DNA of 50,039 nt from Hyphomicrobiales bacterium (lineage in GTDB: Bacteria; Pseudomonadota; Alphaproteobacteria; Rhizobiales; Rhizobiaceae): contig UCCS01000023.1 in assembly GCA_900470965.1 (NCBI GenBank), positions 9,419 through 59,457 of the forward strand, written 5' to 3'. The translations under genes were made by a program, and so were the position numbers. The notes under the pieces are model-generated. The model saw only the letters and a program-made list of their open reading frames with translations. It searched no databases and was not told the origin of the DNA. Positions 32,810 to 40,788 of this stretch are shown here, one piece after another (positions within the stretch are counted from its first letter, which is position 1; each line of letters starts with the position of its first letter).

Positions 32810-35206
32810 TCACTCTACGGACAATTGATCGGATCGACGGAACCGGACCGGCAAGAGCTTATAGGATGGTGTCTTGGCTTTCGGGTCATGATGGCTCAAA
32901 GGAAAGAGCCGGTTCACCTCCGGATAATATGCTGCGCAGCAGCCCCTCGGAATATTGTAGGCGACGAGGCGGAAGCCTCGCACATTGCGGTCGGTTTGAC
33001 CGTCGATCGCCGTGATTACGTCGACCAGGTCACCGGCAGCGAACCCGAGCGCGGCAATGTCATCCCGGTTGACGAAGAGGACATGCCTCGTACCGTCGAC
33101 GCCCCTGAAACGGTCGCTGTAACCATAGATCGTCGTGTTGAACTGATCATTCGAGCGCAGACTTGCGAGATTGAGCACGTCGGGACGAACCGCAGCCTCG
33201 CCAAAGTCGGGAAACAGTCGAGCCGGAGTGATGAAGTTTGCCTTTTGATTGGCCGTTACCCATTTGCGCTCGCGCGCCGGAACCGGCCGGGTCAGTCCGC
33301 CCGGCTGAAAAAGACGTGCGTTAAAATCCTTAAAGGTCTCGGGATAGGTCTCCTCGATTGCCGCCCTGATAAGCGAGTAGTCCGCAACCCATGCATCCCA
33401 TGGCACCTGCCCTTTGGTTAATGTCGCCTTGGCCATTCCCGCAATAATCGCCGGCTCGGAAAGAAGATGGGGACTTGCAGGCTCCACTCTGCCCCGGGAG
33501 CCATGGAAATGGGCAACCGAGCTTTCGATCGAGACCGCCTGCGGCCCGCTTGCCTGCCGGTCGATCTCCAGGCGGCCGAGGCATGGCAGGAGATAGGCGA
33601 TTTCCCCGTGAATAAGGTGACTGCGGTTGAGCTTCGTTGCGATCTGGACAGTGAGGCGCAGCTTCGGCCAGGCGGCCTCCATAGCAGCCGTTTCCGGGAT
33701 CGCGCGAATGAAATTGCCGCCGAGGCTTAGGAAAGCACGTGTCTGGCCCGATAGGATGGACCGGCAGGTGTCGACCGTGGAATGCCCCTCCCACCTCGGC
33801 GGTTCGAACTTGTAGAGTTCCGCAAGCTTGTCGAGGGGAACGAGGGCGGGTTTTTCGGTAATGCCAACAGTTCTTTGTCCCTGAACATTGGAGTGACCAC
33901 GCACGGCACAGATATTGGCCCCTGGTTTGCCGATATTGCCCCGCAAGAGCGCAAGGTTAGCCACCATGTGAACGTTGTCGACACCCATTAGCTGCTGGGT
34001 CAGTCCCATACCGTAGACAAGCAGAACCGCATTCGCATCGGCGTAGGTGCGCGCGGCCTGTGTCATCTGCTCGCGGCTCAGGCCGGAAACTCTCTCCAGC
34101 TCCTCCCACGTATGTTTGCGCGCCACGGCCGCAAACTCTTGGAAACCGGCGGTGTGCTCGGCGATGAAGTCGTGATCAAGCACATGCTTCTTATCGACAG
34201 CTCCAACGGAGGCGGCAAACGCAACCGCTGCAGCGCTATCGCTTCTCGGCTCCGCGTCGGCTCCCGAGACCTTGCTGACATGCAGTTCGTTTTTGGCGTC
34301 ATCGGCCTCGATCAATGCTTTGCATACGCCAAAAAGCGCAGCGACGTCTCCGCCGTTCCGCACCTGATAATATTCGCTGGAGATCTGCGTCTCCTTCCCG
34401 CTCAACATTTCTCCCGGTGCCTGCGGATTGACGAAACGCTCTAGGCCCGGCTCTTTCAGGAGGTTGAAGGTAACAATCTTGACGCCACGATCGACGGCAT
34501 CCTGTAGATCGTGAAGCATTCGCGGCGACGACGTCGACACGTTCTGCGCGATATAGAAAATGCAGTCGCAGTTTTGAAAATCCGAAAGGATCGCAGTCCC
34601 GACGGTCGCTCCGATGCTTTCCGGAAGGCCAACGGAAGTGCTCTCATGGCACATGTTCGACGAATCTGGGAGGTTATTGGTGCCGAACATGCGGGCAAAT
34701 AGCTGATACATATAGGACGTTTCGAGTGATGCACGCCCTGAAGTATAAAACTCAGCCTGCTCTGGAGCGACCTGTCGCAGTTCGCGCCCGATCTCGTCGA
34801 AGGCAGCCTCCCAACTGACGGGGAGGTATTTGTCGGATAGAGGATCCCAGCGCATGGGGTGGGTCAAACGGCCCTGTTCTTCCAGGTCATGGTCCAGCCA
34901 ATTCGCAAGTTCCGTCAGCGTGTGGTTTGCAAAGAACGCCTCGTCGGCACGACGTTTTGTGATTTCCCAAGCCGTTGCTTTTGCGCCATTTTCACAAAAC
35001 TCCAATGGGTGCGTTTTCGCCGGCTTGGCCCAGGCACAGCTGACGCACATATATCCGTCTGGCTTGTTCTGGTGGGAAAGCAGAGAGGGTCCGGTCAGCG
35101 GAATGTGTTCGCGCAATATGATTTCGCCAACAGACTTCGCCGACCCCCAGCCTCCGGCGGGGCCGCTATCAAATCCAATCTTTGGGTTTTTCGGTCTTGA
35201 GGACAT
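32810..35206 (-). CDS. FdhF/YdeP-family molybdopterin oxidoreductase
   Basis: 798 residues from ATG 35206 (AAGG upstream; a GTG at 35242 is possible). The N-terminal Cys set MCVSC...FCENG (Cys54, 57, 71) and the following NMCHESTSVGL motif (Cys185) are typical of the FdhF/YdeP group (TIGR01701 type) of the DMSO reductase superfamily. Cofactor-contact segments FYTSGRASLETSYM and LLRGNIGKPGANICAVRGHSNVQG follow, with a C-terminal molydop_binding domain containing FVNRDDIAALGFAAGDLVDV. No Tat signal is seen, so the enzyme is probably cytoplasmic, which makes direct donation to periplasmic cytochromes puzzling. The substrate is unproven; formate is one possibility. Confidence 0.88.
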   Translation of the reverse strand: MSSRPKNPKIGFDSGPAGGWGSAKSVGEIILREHIPLTGPSLLSHQNKPDGYMCVSCAWAKPAKTHPLEFCENGAKATAWEITKRRADEAFFANHTLTELANWLDHDLEEQGRLTHPMRWDPLSDKYLPVSWEAAFDEIGRELRQVAPEQAEFYTSGRASLETSYMYQLFARMFGTNNLPDSSNMCHESTSVGLPESIGATVGTAILSDFQNCDCIFYIAQNVSTSSPRMLHDLQDAVDRGVKIVTFNLLKEPGLERFVNPQAPGEMLSGKETQISSEYYQVRNGGDVAALFGVCKALIEADDAKNELHVSKVSGADAEPRSDSAAAVAFAASVGAVDKKHVLDHDFIAEHTAGFQEFAAVARKHTWEELERVSGLSREQMTQAARTYADANAVLLVYGMGLTQQLMGVDNVHMVANLALLRGNIGKPGANICAVRGHSNVQGQRTVGITEKPALVPLDKLAELYKFEPPRWEGHSTVDTCRSILSGQTRAFLSLGGNFIRAIPETAAMEAAWPKLRLTVQIATKLNRSHLIHGEIAYLLPCLGRLEIDRQASGPQAVSIESSVAHFHGSRGRVEPASPHLLSEPAIIAGMAKATLTKGQVPWDAWVADYSLIRAAIEETYPETFKDFNARLFQPGGLTRPVPARERKWVTANQKANFITPARLFPDFGEAAVRPDVLNLASLRSNDQFNTTIYGYSDRFRGVDGTRHVLFVNRDDIAALGFAAGDLVDVITAIDGQTDRNVRGFRLVAYNIPRGCCAAYYPEVNRLFPLSHHDPKAKTPSYKLLPVRFRRSDQLSVE

Positions 35207-35242
35207 CTGGCTGACCTTGGGGGAAAGGGAAATCGTGCCCAC

Positions 35243-36049
35243 TGGGCGGGAATCGAGCCCGAGTGCTTTCTAGAAACCAAAGCGGTTCGGGCAACGAAGA
35301 AGTGACAACGACTATGGCAAATGCCAGCTCTGCCAGCTACCGACTGCACGCCAGCCAATGGTGTTCGAGGACGGATGGTCGATCGAGTTTGCGGACCCAA
35401 CAACCTGCCGGCCTATGTGAGTCTGTATGAACGTCATCGGGCGAAGATCTGTCTCTGTATTGCCCGAGCGCCTGCTCTTGGTTATCTGATGATGGTTGTC
35501 TTGCATCTAAGGTCTGCCAGGCATGGCTGGTTATCTGTAGTCGGCGTGCAAATGAGCCACAACAGGTCTAGAACGACGTTGGGCCCGCCGAGTTCCTCCG
35601 TCATGCATTGTGTCCGCTACCGTACAGCTACCGGGTGGAAGGACTGGAGAGCGGGTTCCACTTTGTCTCGTGATCAGTTTTCATCAACATCGCAACACTC
35701 TCTTCTCCGTGCAAAACGGGACCCGGGTTTCTTCCGCGCAGCGGAGGAAATGAAGAGAGTGGCTTGATCCATGGCGGCTCATCCTCCTCGTCGCCATCGC
35801 GGCAACTGTTCGCCTGAGCGCGGCTGCCTTTAACTCGAAAAGCAGCGGATCCCAGGCACGACCAATATCTCCTTTCAAAAGTCGTCGCCCAGACCGAGAC
35901 GTTGAGGGTCATCAATCACGTAAGGAGCGACAGACCGCCAAATAGCACTCCACGCGATCGCATTTCTGCCGCCAGCCAGTGCGGACCACGTCGCCGACGA
36001 CCCGATCGGTCCATTCCGGTCCCGCAAAAACGCCGATCCGATTCCTCGA
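35243..36049. other. Long intergenic region containing an EcfG-type promoter
   Basis: About 800 bases between the molybdoenzyme gene and the GlsB-like gene. A 64-residue minus-strand frame (35312-35506) lies between the promoter at 35572-35596 and the molybdoenzyme, but it has no ribosome site or family resemblance. The rest holds no supported gene. Confidence 0.45.
35572..35596 (-). promoter_or_regulatory. EcfG-type promoter, perfect (GGAAC-N16-CGTT), upstream of the molybdoenzyme-oxidase cluster
   Basis: GGAAC at 35592-35596 and CGTT at 35572-35575 on the minus strand. The first supported gene downstream is the FdhF/YdeP gene, about 365 bases away, so the transcript would have a long leader or an unrecognised small gene. 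Confidence 0.55.
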
Positions 36050-36307
36050 TCAAGCGGTTCGCCTAACCATGCGTACAAGCGCGATAAGAATGCAGGCCCC
36101 GATAAAACCAGCCACGAGATAGCCCAGCCACCCCCCGAGGACGACCCCGAAAAGGGACAGGAGGAAATTCGCGACGATAGCGCCGACAATTCCGAGCAGG
36201 ATGTTCATCAAAACGCCCATGTTGCTCTTCATGAACATTTCGGCGAGCCAACCTGCAATGCCGCCGATAATAATTGCGGCGATCCAGCCGATACCTGCGT
36301 TTTCCAT
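36050..36307 (-). CDS. GlsB/YeaQ/YmgE-family (transglycosylase-associated) membrane protein
   Basis: 85 residues, three membrane helices rich in Gly (GWIAAIIIGGIAGWLAEMFMK, GVLMNILLGIVGAIVANFLLSLFG, GYLVAGFIGACILIALVRMV). This is the complete pattern of the small GlsB/YeaQ/YmgE stress-response membrane family. GGGAGAA lies before the ATG. Two possible EcfG-type promoters lie upstream (36404-36428 and 36548-36572). The molecular role of the family is unknown. Confidence 0.92.
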   Translation of the reverse strand: MENAGIGWIAAIIIGGIAGWLAEMFMKSNMGVLMNILLGIVGAIVANFLLSLFGVVLGGWLGYLVAGFIGACILIALVRMVRRTA

Positions 36308-36403
36308 GAGAATTCTCCCTACTGTGTTGAAGCTGAATTGTGACGCGGTGGCCGCCCGAATGATTCACTGGCCGTCGAAATCTTTGCGAACGATCAAGGC
36401 CGT

Positions 36404-36428
36404 AACACCGGCACGAGCAATTGGTTCC
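36404..36428 (-). promoter_or_regulatory. Possible EcfG-type promoter (GGAAC-N16-TGTT)
   Basis: GGAAC at 36424-36428 and TGTT at 36404-36407 on the minus strand, 97 bases before the GlsB-like ATG. Confidence 0.4.
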
Positions 36429-36547
36429 TTTCGTCACCTATGCGGTTGATCGATCTCGCGGGATGAGGTCAGCTCTGAGCGCCGCGGACGGCGGTTGTCG
36501 AAGGCGTCGAAATCGTGACCCTGTTCGTCATGTCTAGCAATGTCAAA

Positions 36548-36572
36548 AACGTGGACGTGAAATCCTCGTTCC
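36548..36572 (-). promoter_or_regulatory. EcfG-type promoter, perfect (GGAAC-N16-CGTT)
   Basis: GGAAC at 36568-36572 and CGTT at 36548-36551 on the minus strand, about 240 bases before the GlsB-like ATG. Divergent from the site at 36663. Confidence 0.6.
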
Positions 36573-36662
36573 ATGCCCTCACCCCAATAAAGCAATTCCG
36601 CATGTCGCTTTTGGATTTATGAAGGGCCTTTGCGGTCTAGCGATCAAAAATCGCACCACTCC

Positions 36663-36687
36663 GGAACGAAGTCGTCACCAGGAAGTT
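36663..36687 (+). promoter_or_regulatory. EcfG-type promoter (GGAAC-N16-AGTT)
   Basis: GGAAC at 36663-36667 and AGTT at 36684-36687, 37 bases before the DUF4142 ATG. Confidence 0.65.
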
Positions 36688-36723
36688 CAACAGGCTCCAC
36701 CAACCGGCCAATGGAGTTCCCTC

Positions 36724-37257
36724 ATGAAAACTACCTATGTTCTCGCGAGCCTCGCCGTCATGCTTACCTCCCCTGCTCTAGCGCAGTCTGCCGCCGAAAA
36801 GACCGGTGTCAACTCGGTGATGGGCGTTGCACCCAAGACAGAGGATTTCGTCACCGAAGCGGCTACAAGCGACATATTCGAGATCGAATCGAGCAAGCTT
36901 GCGCTGGAGCGTTCTTCGGACCCCGCGACGAAAACCTTCGCCCAGCAGATGATCAACGACCACACCAAGACGTCTGAAGAATTGAAGGCATTCGTGTCGG
37001 GCGGGAAGGTCAAGGCGACCATTCCAGCAGCCATGAGCTCCTCTCAGCAAAGCATGCTCGATGACCTCAAGAAGCTGCAAGGCGATGATTTTACCAAGAA
37101 GTATCATTCGGATCAGGAGGACGTGCACGAGGATGCGGTCGATCTTTTCAAACGATACGGCGACGAGGGTGACGATGCCGAACTGAAGGCTTGGGCAGCA
37201 AAGACCAGACCCGCCCTCGAGCATCATTTGCAGATGGCGACAGAAATGAACAAGTAG
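36724..37257 (+). CDS. DUF4142 secreted ferritin-like protein
   Basis: 177 residues from ATG 36724, giving a signal peptide that ends SPALAQ. The mature domain is the four-helix DUF4142 pattern: DFVTEAATSDIFEIESSKLALERSSDPATKTFAQQMINDHTKTSEEL, then KYHSDQEDVHEDAVDLFKRYGDEGDDAELKAWAAKTRPALEHHL. The conserved His and Glu residues are those of a ferritin-like bundle that may bind metal. Probably periplasmic and stress protective. An EcfG-type promoter lies 37 bases upstream. Confidence 0.9.
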   Translation: MKTTYVLASLAVMLTSPALAQSAAEKTGVNSVMGVAPKTEDFVTEAATSDIFEIESSKLALERSSDPATKTFAQQMINDHTKTSEELKAFVSGGKVKATIPAAMSSSQQSMLDDLKKLQGDDFTKKYHSDQEDVHEDAVDLFKRYGDEGDDAELKAWAAKTRPALEHHLQMATEMNK

Positions 37258-37305
37258 AAGATCGGGACGCCTTCCGGGAGCTTTGCCTCGACGCCTGAGC
37301 TGGTA

Positions 37306-37506
37306 TTGAACGCGGGACAGTGCCGGGCGGTTTCGATTGCATTGATCCTCTACCGCGAGCCCAATCTAATCGAGCGGTTCTTCTCCAAGCTGAAGCACTT
37401 CCGCCGGGTTGCCACGCGCTACGACAACCTCGTCGCAAACTTGCTTGCTGTGGTCAAACTCGCCTCAATGCGGCTGGGGCTGCGCGCTTATGAGTCTACG
37501 ACATAG
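37306..37506 (+). mobile_element. IS5-type transposase C-terminal remnant
   Basis: The last 52 residues read LYREPNLIERFFSKLKHFRRVATRYD, then NLLAVVKLASMRLGLRAYEST. This is the C-terminal catalytic region of IS5-group DDE transposases, including the Glu of IERFF. The rest of the transposase and any terminal inverted repeats are absent, so this is a scar of a former insertion between the DUF4142 and SDR genes. Confidence 0.8.
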
Positions 37507-37518
37507 CTGCCCCAAATC

Positions 37519-38382
37519 TTAGATCATGATCTCGCCGCCGGTGACAGGAACGATGGCGCCGGTCATGAAGCTTCCGAGATCGGACGCCAGTAATACATAG
37601 GCGCCCGCGAGCTCCGCCGGTTGCCCGGCTCGCCCGATCAAAGTCTGCTGTCCGAACTTCGCGGCCTTTTCTGCGGGCATGGTCGAGGGTATAAGAGGCG
37701 TCCAAATTGGGCCCGGCGCTACCGCATTCACGCGGATGCCTTTCTCCGCGACCATTTCTGCAAGTCCTGCCGTAAAATTGGAGATAGCGCCTTTCGTCGA
37801 CGCGTAGGCAAGAAGCTGAGGCGATGGTTGACGCGACTGTATGGACGTTGTGTTGATGATCGAGCTGCCAGGTCGCATGTGCGGGATCGCAGCCTTCGAC
37901 AGGAAGAAAGGTGCATAGATATTTGTGCGGAAGGTTTTATCCCACTCTTCCACCGGAATGTCGGAAATGTCCGCGTAGGTGCGCTGGAAGGCAGCATTAT
38001 TGACGAGAATGTCGATCGCCCCGAGCTCTCGAATTGCCCGCTGAACCAGGTTCTCGCAATGACCTTCGGAGGTGATATCGCCCGGCGCGACGATAGCTTT
38101 TTGACCTGCTTCTTTCACCCATCGAGCGGTATCTTCCGCGTCGTCAATTTCATCAAGAAACGATATAAGAATATCAGCGCCTTCGCGAGCAAAGGCGATC
38201 GCGACTGCCTTGCCGATTCCGGAATCTGCGCCGGTGATGAGAGCCACCTTGCCCTTCAATCTGCCGTTTCCTTCATACGAATGCTCCCCGTGATCGGGGA
38301 TAGGCTCCATCCTAGCTGTCTTGCCAGGCGGCTCCTGCTTTTGCTTCGGGTACGGCGGGATCGGGCGTCGTTCTTCGCTCAT
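37519..38382 (-). CDS. Short-chain dehydrogenase/reductase, general-stress (YhdF/GSP39) type
   Basis: 287 residues. A 40-residue hydrophilic N-terminal extension (PYPKQKQEPPGKTARMEPIPDHGEHSYEG) precedes the Rossmann TGADSGIGKAVAIAFAREGA motif, NNAA, the catalytic Ser-Tyr-Lys (TTSIQS...YASTKGA) and the GRAGQPAELAGAYVLLASD tail. The extension and sequence are typical of B. subtilis YhdF/general stress protein 39 relatives, NAD(P)-dependent oxidoreductases of unknown physiological substrate. AGGAGG lies before the ATG; an EcfG-type promoter lies 29 bases upstream. Confidence 0.92.
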   Translation of the reverse strand: MSEERRPIPPYPKQKQEPPGKTARMEPIPDHGEHSYEGNGRLKGKVALITGADSGIGKAVAIAFAREGADILISFLDEIDDAEDTARWVKEAGQKAIVAPGDITSEGHCENLVQRAIRELGAIDILVNNAAFQRTYADISDIPVEEWDKTFRTNIYAPFFLSKAAIPHMRPGSSIINTTSIQSRQPSPQLLAYASTKGAISNFTAGLAEMVAEKGIRVNAVAPGPIWTPLIPSTMPAEKAAKFGQQTLIGRAGQPAELAGAYVLLASDLGSFMTGAIVPVTGGEIMI

Positions 38383-38410
38383 TGGAACCTCCTGTTCTTA
38401 GCGTCGACTC

Positions 38411-38435
38411 AACCTCCACGAGGCGTAACAGTTCC
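38411..38435 (-). promoter_or_regulatory. EcfG-type promoter (GGAAC-N16-GGTT)
   Basis: GGAAC at 38431-38435 and GGTT at 38411-38414 on the minus strand, 29 bases before the SDR gene. Confidence 0.65.
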
Positions 38436-38580
38436 GTTGCTCGGTGGCTTCTGCAGCCTTAAAGTTTCGGGCCGGCGCCCGCGGCGATAGGGAAGCACTG
38501 TCGCCATGCGATCATTGCAGATCGTCCTGAAAGATCCGTCCTCCGCGCAGCGGCAAGAAACAATTGAAGCACTTTGTCGC

Positions 38581-38871
38581 TCAAGCCACCGAATTCGGAG
38601 AGGAAAGTGATGCGGTTGTCGGTGACGTTTCTTCCAGCCCTTCAACGCGAACTTCTGCGAGCGCTTCGACTGACGATCCAGCGTCTTCGACTGCGTCGAG
38701 GCTGAAGGTCGCAACCTGGACCATCATTTCCTTCGCGCGCTGCACGGCTGCAGCATCCTCCAATCCATCGGAGGCCAGCACGACGGAAATGAGCTCGCCG
38801 CCTTCGCCTTTGAATTCAACTGTGGTCTTGCCGTCGGATTGACCGACGACATTCGTTCCAATGATCTGCAT
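38581..38871 (-). CDS. Small acidic hypothetical protein (96 aa)
   Basis: 96 residues from ATG 38871 with AAGGAGA upstream. A beta-rich N-terminus (QIIGTNVVGQSDGKTTVEFKGEGGELISVVL) is followed by an amphipathic helix (AAAVQRAKEMMVQVATFSL) and an acidic Ser-rich tail. I do not recognise a named family. An EcfG-type CATT promoter lies 25 bases upstream. Confidence 0.65.
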   Translation of the reverse strand: MQIIGTNVVGQSDGKTTVEFKGEGGELISVVLASDGLEDAAAVQRAKEMMVQVATFSLDAVEDAGSSVEALAEVRVEGLEETSPTTASLSSPNSVA

Positions 38872-38895
38872 ATCAATCTCCTTCAACGTCCGGTG

Positions 38896-38920
38896 AATGC
38901 GGCCACCAGCGATTGGTTCC
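38896..38920 (-). promoter_or_regulatory. EcfG-type promoter variant (GGAAC-N16-CATT)
   Basis: GGAAC at 38916-38920 and CATT at 38896-38899 on the minus strand, 25 bases before the ATG at 38871. Confidence 0.5.
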
Positions 38921-39290
38921 GCCACAGTTGGATTTCATACGCGACCCGCTACCCTCAAACGCTGGCAAAACAAGGCAAAACCCCTTTCGCCACTCGCGGA
39001 CGGGCGCCGTAAGAAAGCTGAAGCGCCTGACGCCCAAGTTGCGTGCACCTGATGCGCGCGGTCTAATGAATGCGGATTGAAGTCATTCGCTGGGGGGCGC
39101 GACCCTCGCCAGGAAGGATTACGTCTATCATGAACCGTGCCGAGGGATATCGCCTTCGTTTTTGACAAAGCATGATCGACTGCACGGCCTTGCCGACAAT
39201 TGGCAAGGCCGCTTTGCAGGGATGACACCGAGTTTGGTCCACCCTTTATTTTAGGCGCCGGCGACCATGCTGGTCGACGATCAGGAAAAT

Positions 39291-39704
39291 TCATCCACTG
39301 CGATGGCGTACCCTGCCGTATAGAGTGCCAAGATCATCCAGCATGCGCTCGTAGCGCGACCGAGGCGGGGGCGACCTCAGCCCAGCAATGGCGAAAGCGA
39401 CCGCACCGACAAGCACAGCGACGGTCATCAGGCTGGAGACAGGATAGAGCTTCACGGTGGCTTCAGTCTGTCGCGCCGCCTGACGGGCTCCCCCTTTGAT
39501 CTTACCGGAGGCCTCCGCGACCTGTTTGCGAAGGGCGTCCAATTGCTTGCGCAGGGCTCCGATTTCCTCCTCGGCATTGAACCCAGGCTGCGGCGGGATG
39601 CCGACCGATCCCACATTCGTATCGATGATAGCACGCGGCACGGGCTCGCCGAGTTTCGCGCCCCCCGAGATAAGGGAGGCCGTTTGGTTTTTTTGGGCTG
39701 GCAT
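39291..39704 (-). CDS. Single-pass membrane protein with coiled coil (YqjD/DUF883-like)
   Basis: 137 residues with AAGGAGA before the ATG. A polar N-terminus leads into a coiled coil (EEEIGALRKQLDALRKQVAEASGKIKGGARQAARQTE, residues about 45-82) and one membrane helix (VSSLMTVAVLVGAVAFAIAGL). A basic tail (PPPRSRYERMLDDLGTLYGRVRHR) follows. The layout resembles DUF883/YqjD proteins that tether ribosomes or other partners to the membrane in stationary phase; homology is unproven. An imperfect EcfG-like site (GGAAC-N17-CGTC, 39762-39787) lies upstream. Confidence 0.65.
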   Translation of the reverse strand: MPAQKNQTASLISGGAKLGEPVPRAIIDTNVGSVGIPPQPGFNAEEEIGALRKQLDALRKQVAEASGKIKGGARQAARQTEATVKLYPVSSLMTVAVLVGAVAFAIAGLRSPPPRSRYERMLDDLGTLYGRVRHRSG

Positions 39705-39921
39705 GATGTCATCTCCTTACTTGCGGGTGCAATCGATTAGCGCACCCTTGCATCGAACAAAGACGCCGCTTCACAGCTGTTTGTTCCATCGTCCGCGATT
39801 CCGGGTGCGAACAGTCCTGGGGCCCTCTCACCGGCTTGTCTTTGTCGAGGCCACGACAGCATTTCATGCGAGCCGTTCACCCGGCATCGGAGAACAGCGT
39901 TTATCTGCGAGAGAAATGACA

Positions 39922-39953
39922 AAAGCCCCCGCAAGGGCGTGCGGGGGCTTTTA
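39922..39953 (-). terminator. Strong intrinsic terminator
   Basis: A 12-bp perfect inverted repeat (39922-39933 with 39942-39953), GC-rich core, 8-base loop, flanked by A and U runs. Read on the minus strand it ends the candidate small RNA; by symmetry it could work in both directions. Confidence 0.85.
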
Positions 39954-40008
39954 GGTCTTTATGACCTGTCACCCTCGTACAGATTGGGGGCGTGCGTTTG
40001 AGTGACGG
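39922..40008 (-). ncRNA. Candidate EcfG-dependent small RNA, about 87 nt
   Basis: An EcfG-type promoter (40014-40038) is followed about 55 bases later by a strong intrinsic terminator, with no start codon or coding frame between. The predicted transcript folds into three hairpins. The first closes GUCAC (40002-40006) with GUGAC (39968-39972), and its loop exposes five consecutive C residues (39986-39990). The second is a 5-bp stem, 39963-39967 with 39954-39958, loop AUAA. The third is the terminator. The plan resembles Caulobacter GsrN, a stress-sigma-dependent RNA that pairs with mRNA leaders through a C-rich loop. Homology to GsrN is not claimed. Confidence 0.65.
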
Positions 40009-40013
40009 ATATC

Positions 40014-40038
40014 AACTTTCTCCGCCGCGGTCGGTTCC
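40014..40038 (-). promoter_or_regulatory. EcfG-type promoter (GGAAC-N16-AGTT) of the candidate small RNA
   Basis: GGAAC at 40034-40038 and AGTT at 40014-40017 on the minus strand. Expected transcription start near 40006-40008. Confidence 0.6.
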
Positions 40039-40234
40039 GCGTCTTGCAGATATTTTCGTGAGGGTAGTGTCGAAAGGGCGGTAGTAAGGGATGAAGGTCA
40101 TCGGGTGGCACGTCGTGGTCAGCCTTGCTTGCGTGGAAAACATGAACTCGACGCCAGCCGGATCCCAACCCGCCAATGCAGAGATCGCCTGCCGACGATC
40201 GCTAAAATCGCATATTGGATACGATTTTTTCCTC

Positions 40235-40618
40235 CTAAAGGGGCATGTCGGCTGCGGTGCCATGAAACACCGCCTCGATGTTATTGCCATCAGGATCAAA
40301 GACGAAGGCTGCAAAATATCCTTGATGGTAATGCCGAAAGCCTGGACCTCCGTTGTCCTTGCCACCAGCTTCGAGCGCGATCGAATGGAAACGAACAACA
40401 CTTGCCATATCTGTTGCACGAAATGCGAGATGCAACCGCGAAACGTGGGTATTGGCCTTGTCCACCCACAGTTCTTCACAGGCAAAATGTGTCTTGCTCT
40501 CCGAACTGAACCTTCGCCCCAATGCAGCAAGCGCTGCGCGATAAAAACGGCGGCTCGCTTCAAGGTCCGCGACCCGCATATGGACATGGTCGATCAGGGC
40601 GATTTGCAGGGTTTGCAT
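40235..40618 (-). CDS. VOC (glyoxalase/dioxygenase) superfamily protein
   Basis: 127 residues from ATG 40618 with AAGGAGG 8 bases upstream. DHVHMRVADLEASRRFYRAALAALG is the first beta-alpha-beta module, with its metal-ligand His. Module two includes GFRHYHQGYFAAFVFDPDGNNIEAVFH, with the second His and the terminal Glu ligand. The combination matches the glyoxalase/bleomycin-resistance superfamily; the substrate cannot be assigned. An EcfG-type promoter with CGTT and 17-base spacing lies 33 bases upstream, divergent from the DUF6894 gene. Confidence 0.88.
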   Translation of the reverse strand: MQTLQIALIDHVHMRVADLEASRRFYRAALAALGRRFSSESKTHFACEELWVDKANTHVSRLHLAFRATDMASVVRFHSIALEAGGKDNGGPGFRHYHQGYFAAFVFDPDGNNIEAVFHGTAADMPL

Positions 40619-40650
40619 CGGCGCGGCCTCCTTCGCGGGACATGGGCCAG

Positions 40651-40676
40651 AACGCCGTTTCGTCAATCGCGGTTCC
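40651..40676 (-). promoter_or_regulatory. EcfG-type promoter (GGAAC-N17-CGTT)
   Basis: GGAAC at 40672-40676 and CGTT at 40651-40654 on the minus strand, 33 bases before the VOC gene. Confidence 0.75.
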
Positions 40677-40736
40677 CTTAGCCCGCGATCGGTCCGGGGC
40701 AACGCTGGATCATAGATCGGTATCAGCTTCGAGATC

Positions 40737-40761
40737 GGAACGACTATCGGGCAATGGCGTT
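40737..40761 (+). promoter_or_regulatory. EcfG-type promoter, perfect (GGAAC-N16-CGTT)
   Basis: GGAAC at 40737-40741 and CGTT at 40758-40761, 28 bases before the DUF6894 ATG. Confidence 0.85.
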
Positions 40762-40788
40762 CATGTTTACCGACAGGGATGGAACCAG

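Noticed and set aside
35312..35506. 64-residue minus-strand frame between the EcfG site at 35572 and the molybdoenzyme gene
   Set aside because: No ribosome site, low-complexity composition, no family resemblance; may simply be leader sequence.
36434..36574. 46-residue minus-strand frame rich in His/Asp/Arg (contains DEQGHDFDAFDNRRPRR)
   Set aside because: Its start codon lies on the GGAAC of a perfect EcfG site, so a transcript from that promoter would exclude it. No good ribosome site and no recognised family.
39762..39787. GGAAC-N17-CGTC upstream of the gene at 39704
   Set aside because: The -10 ends in TC rather than TT; kept only as a remark under the gene.
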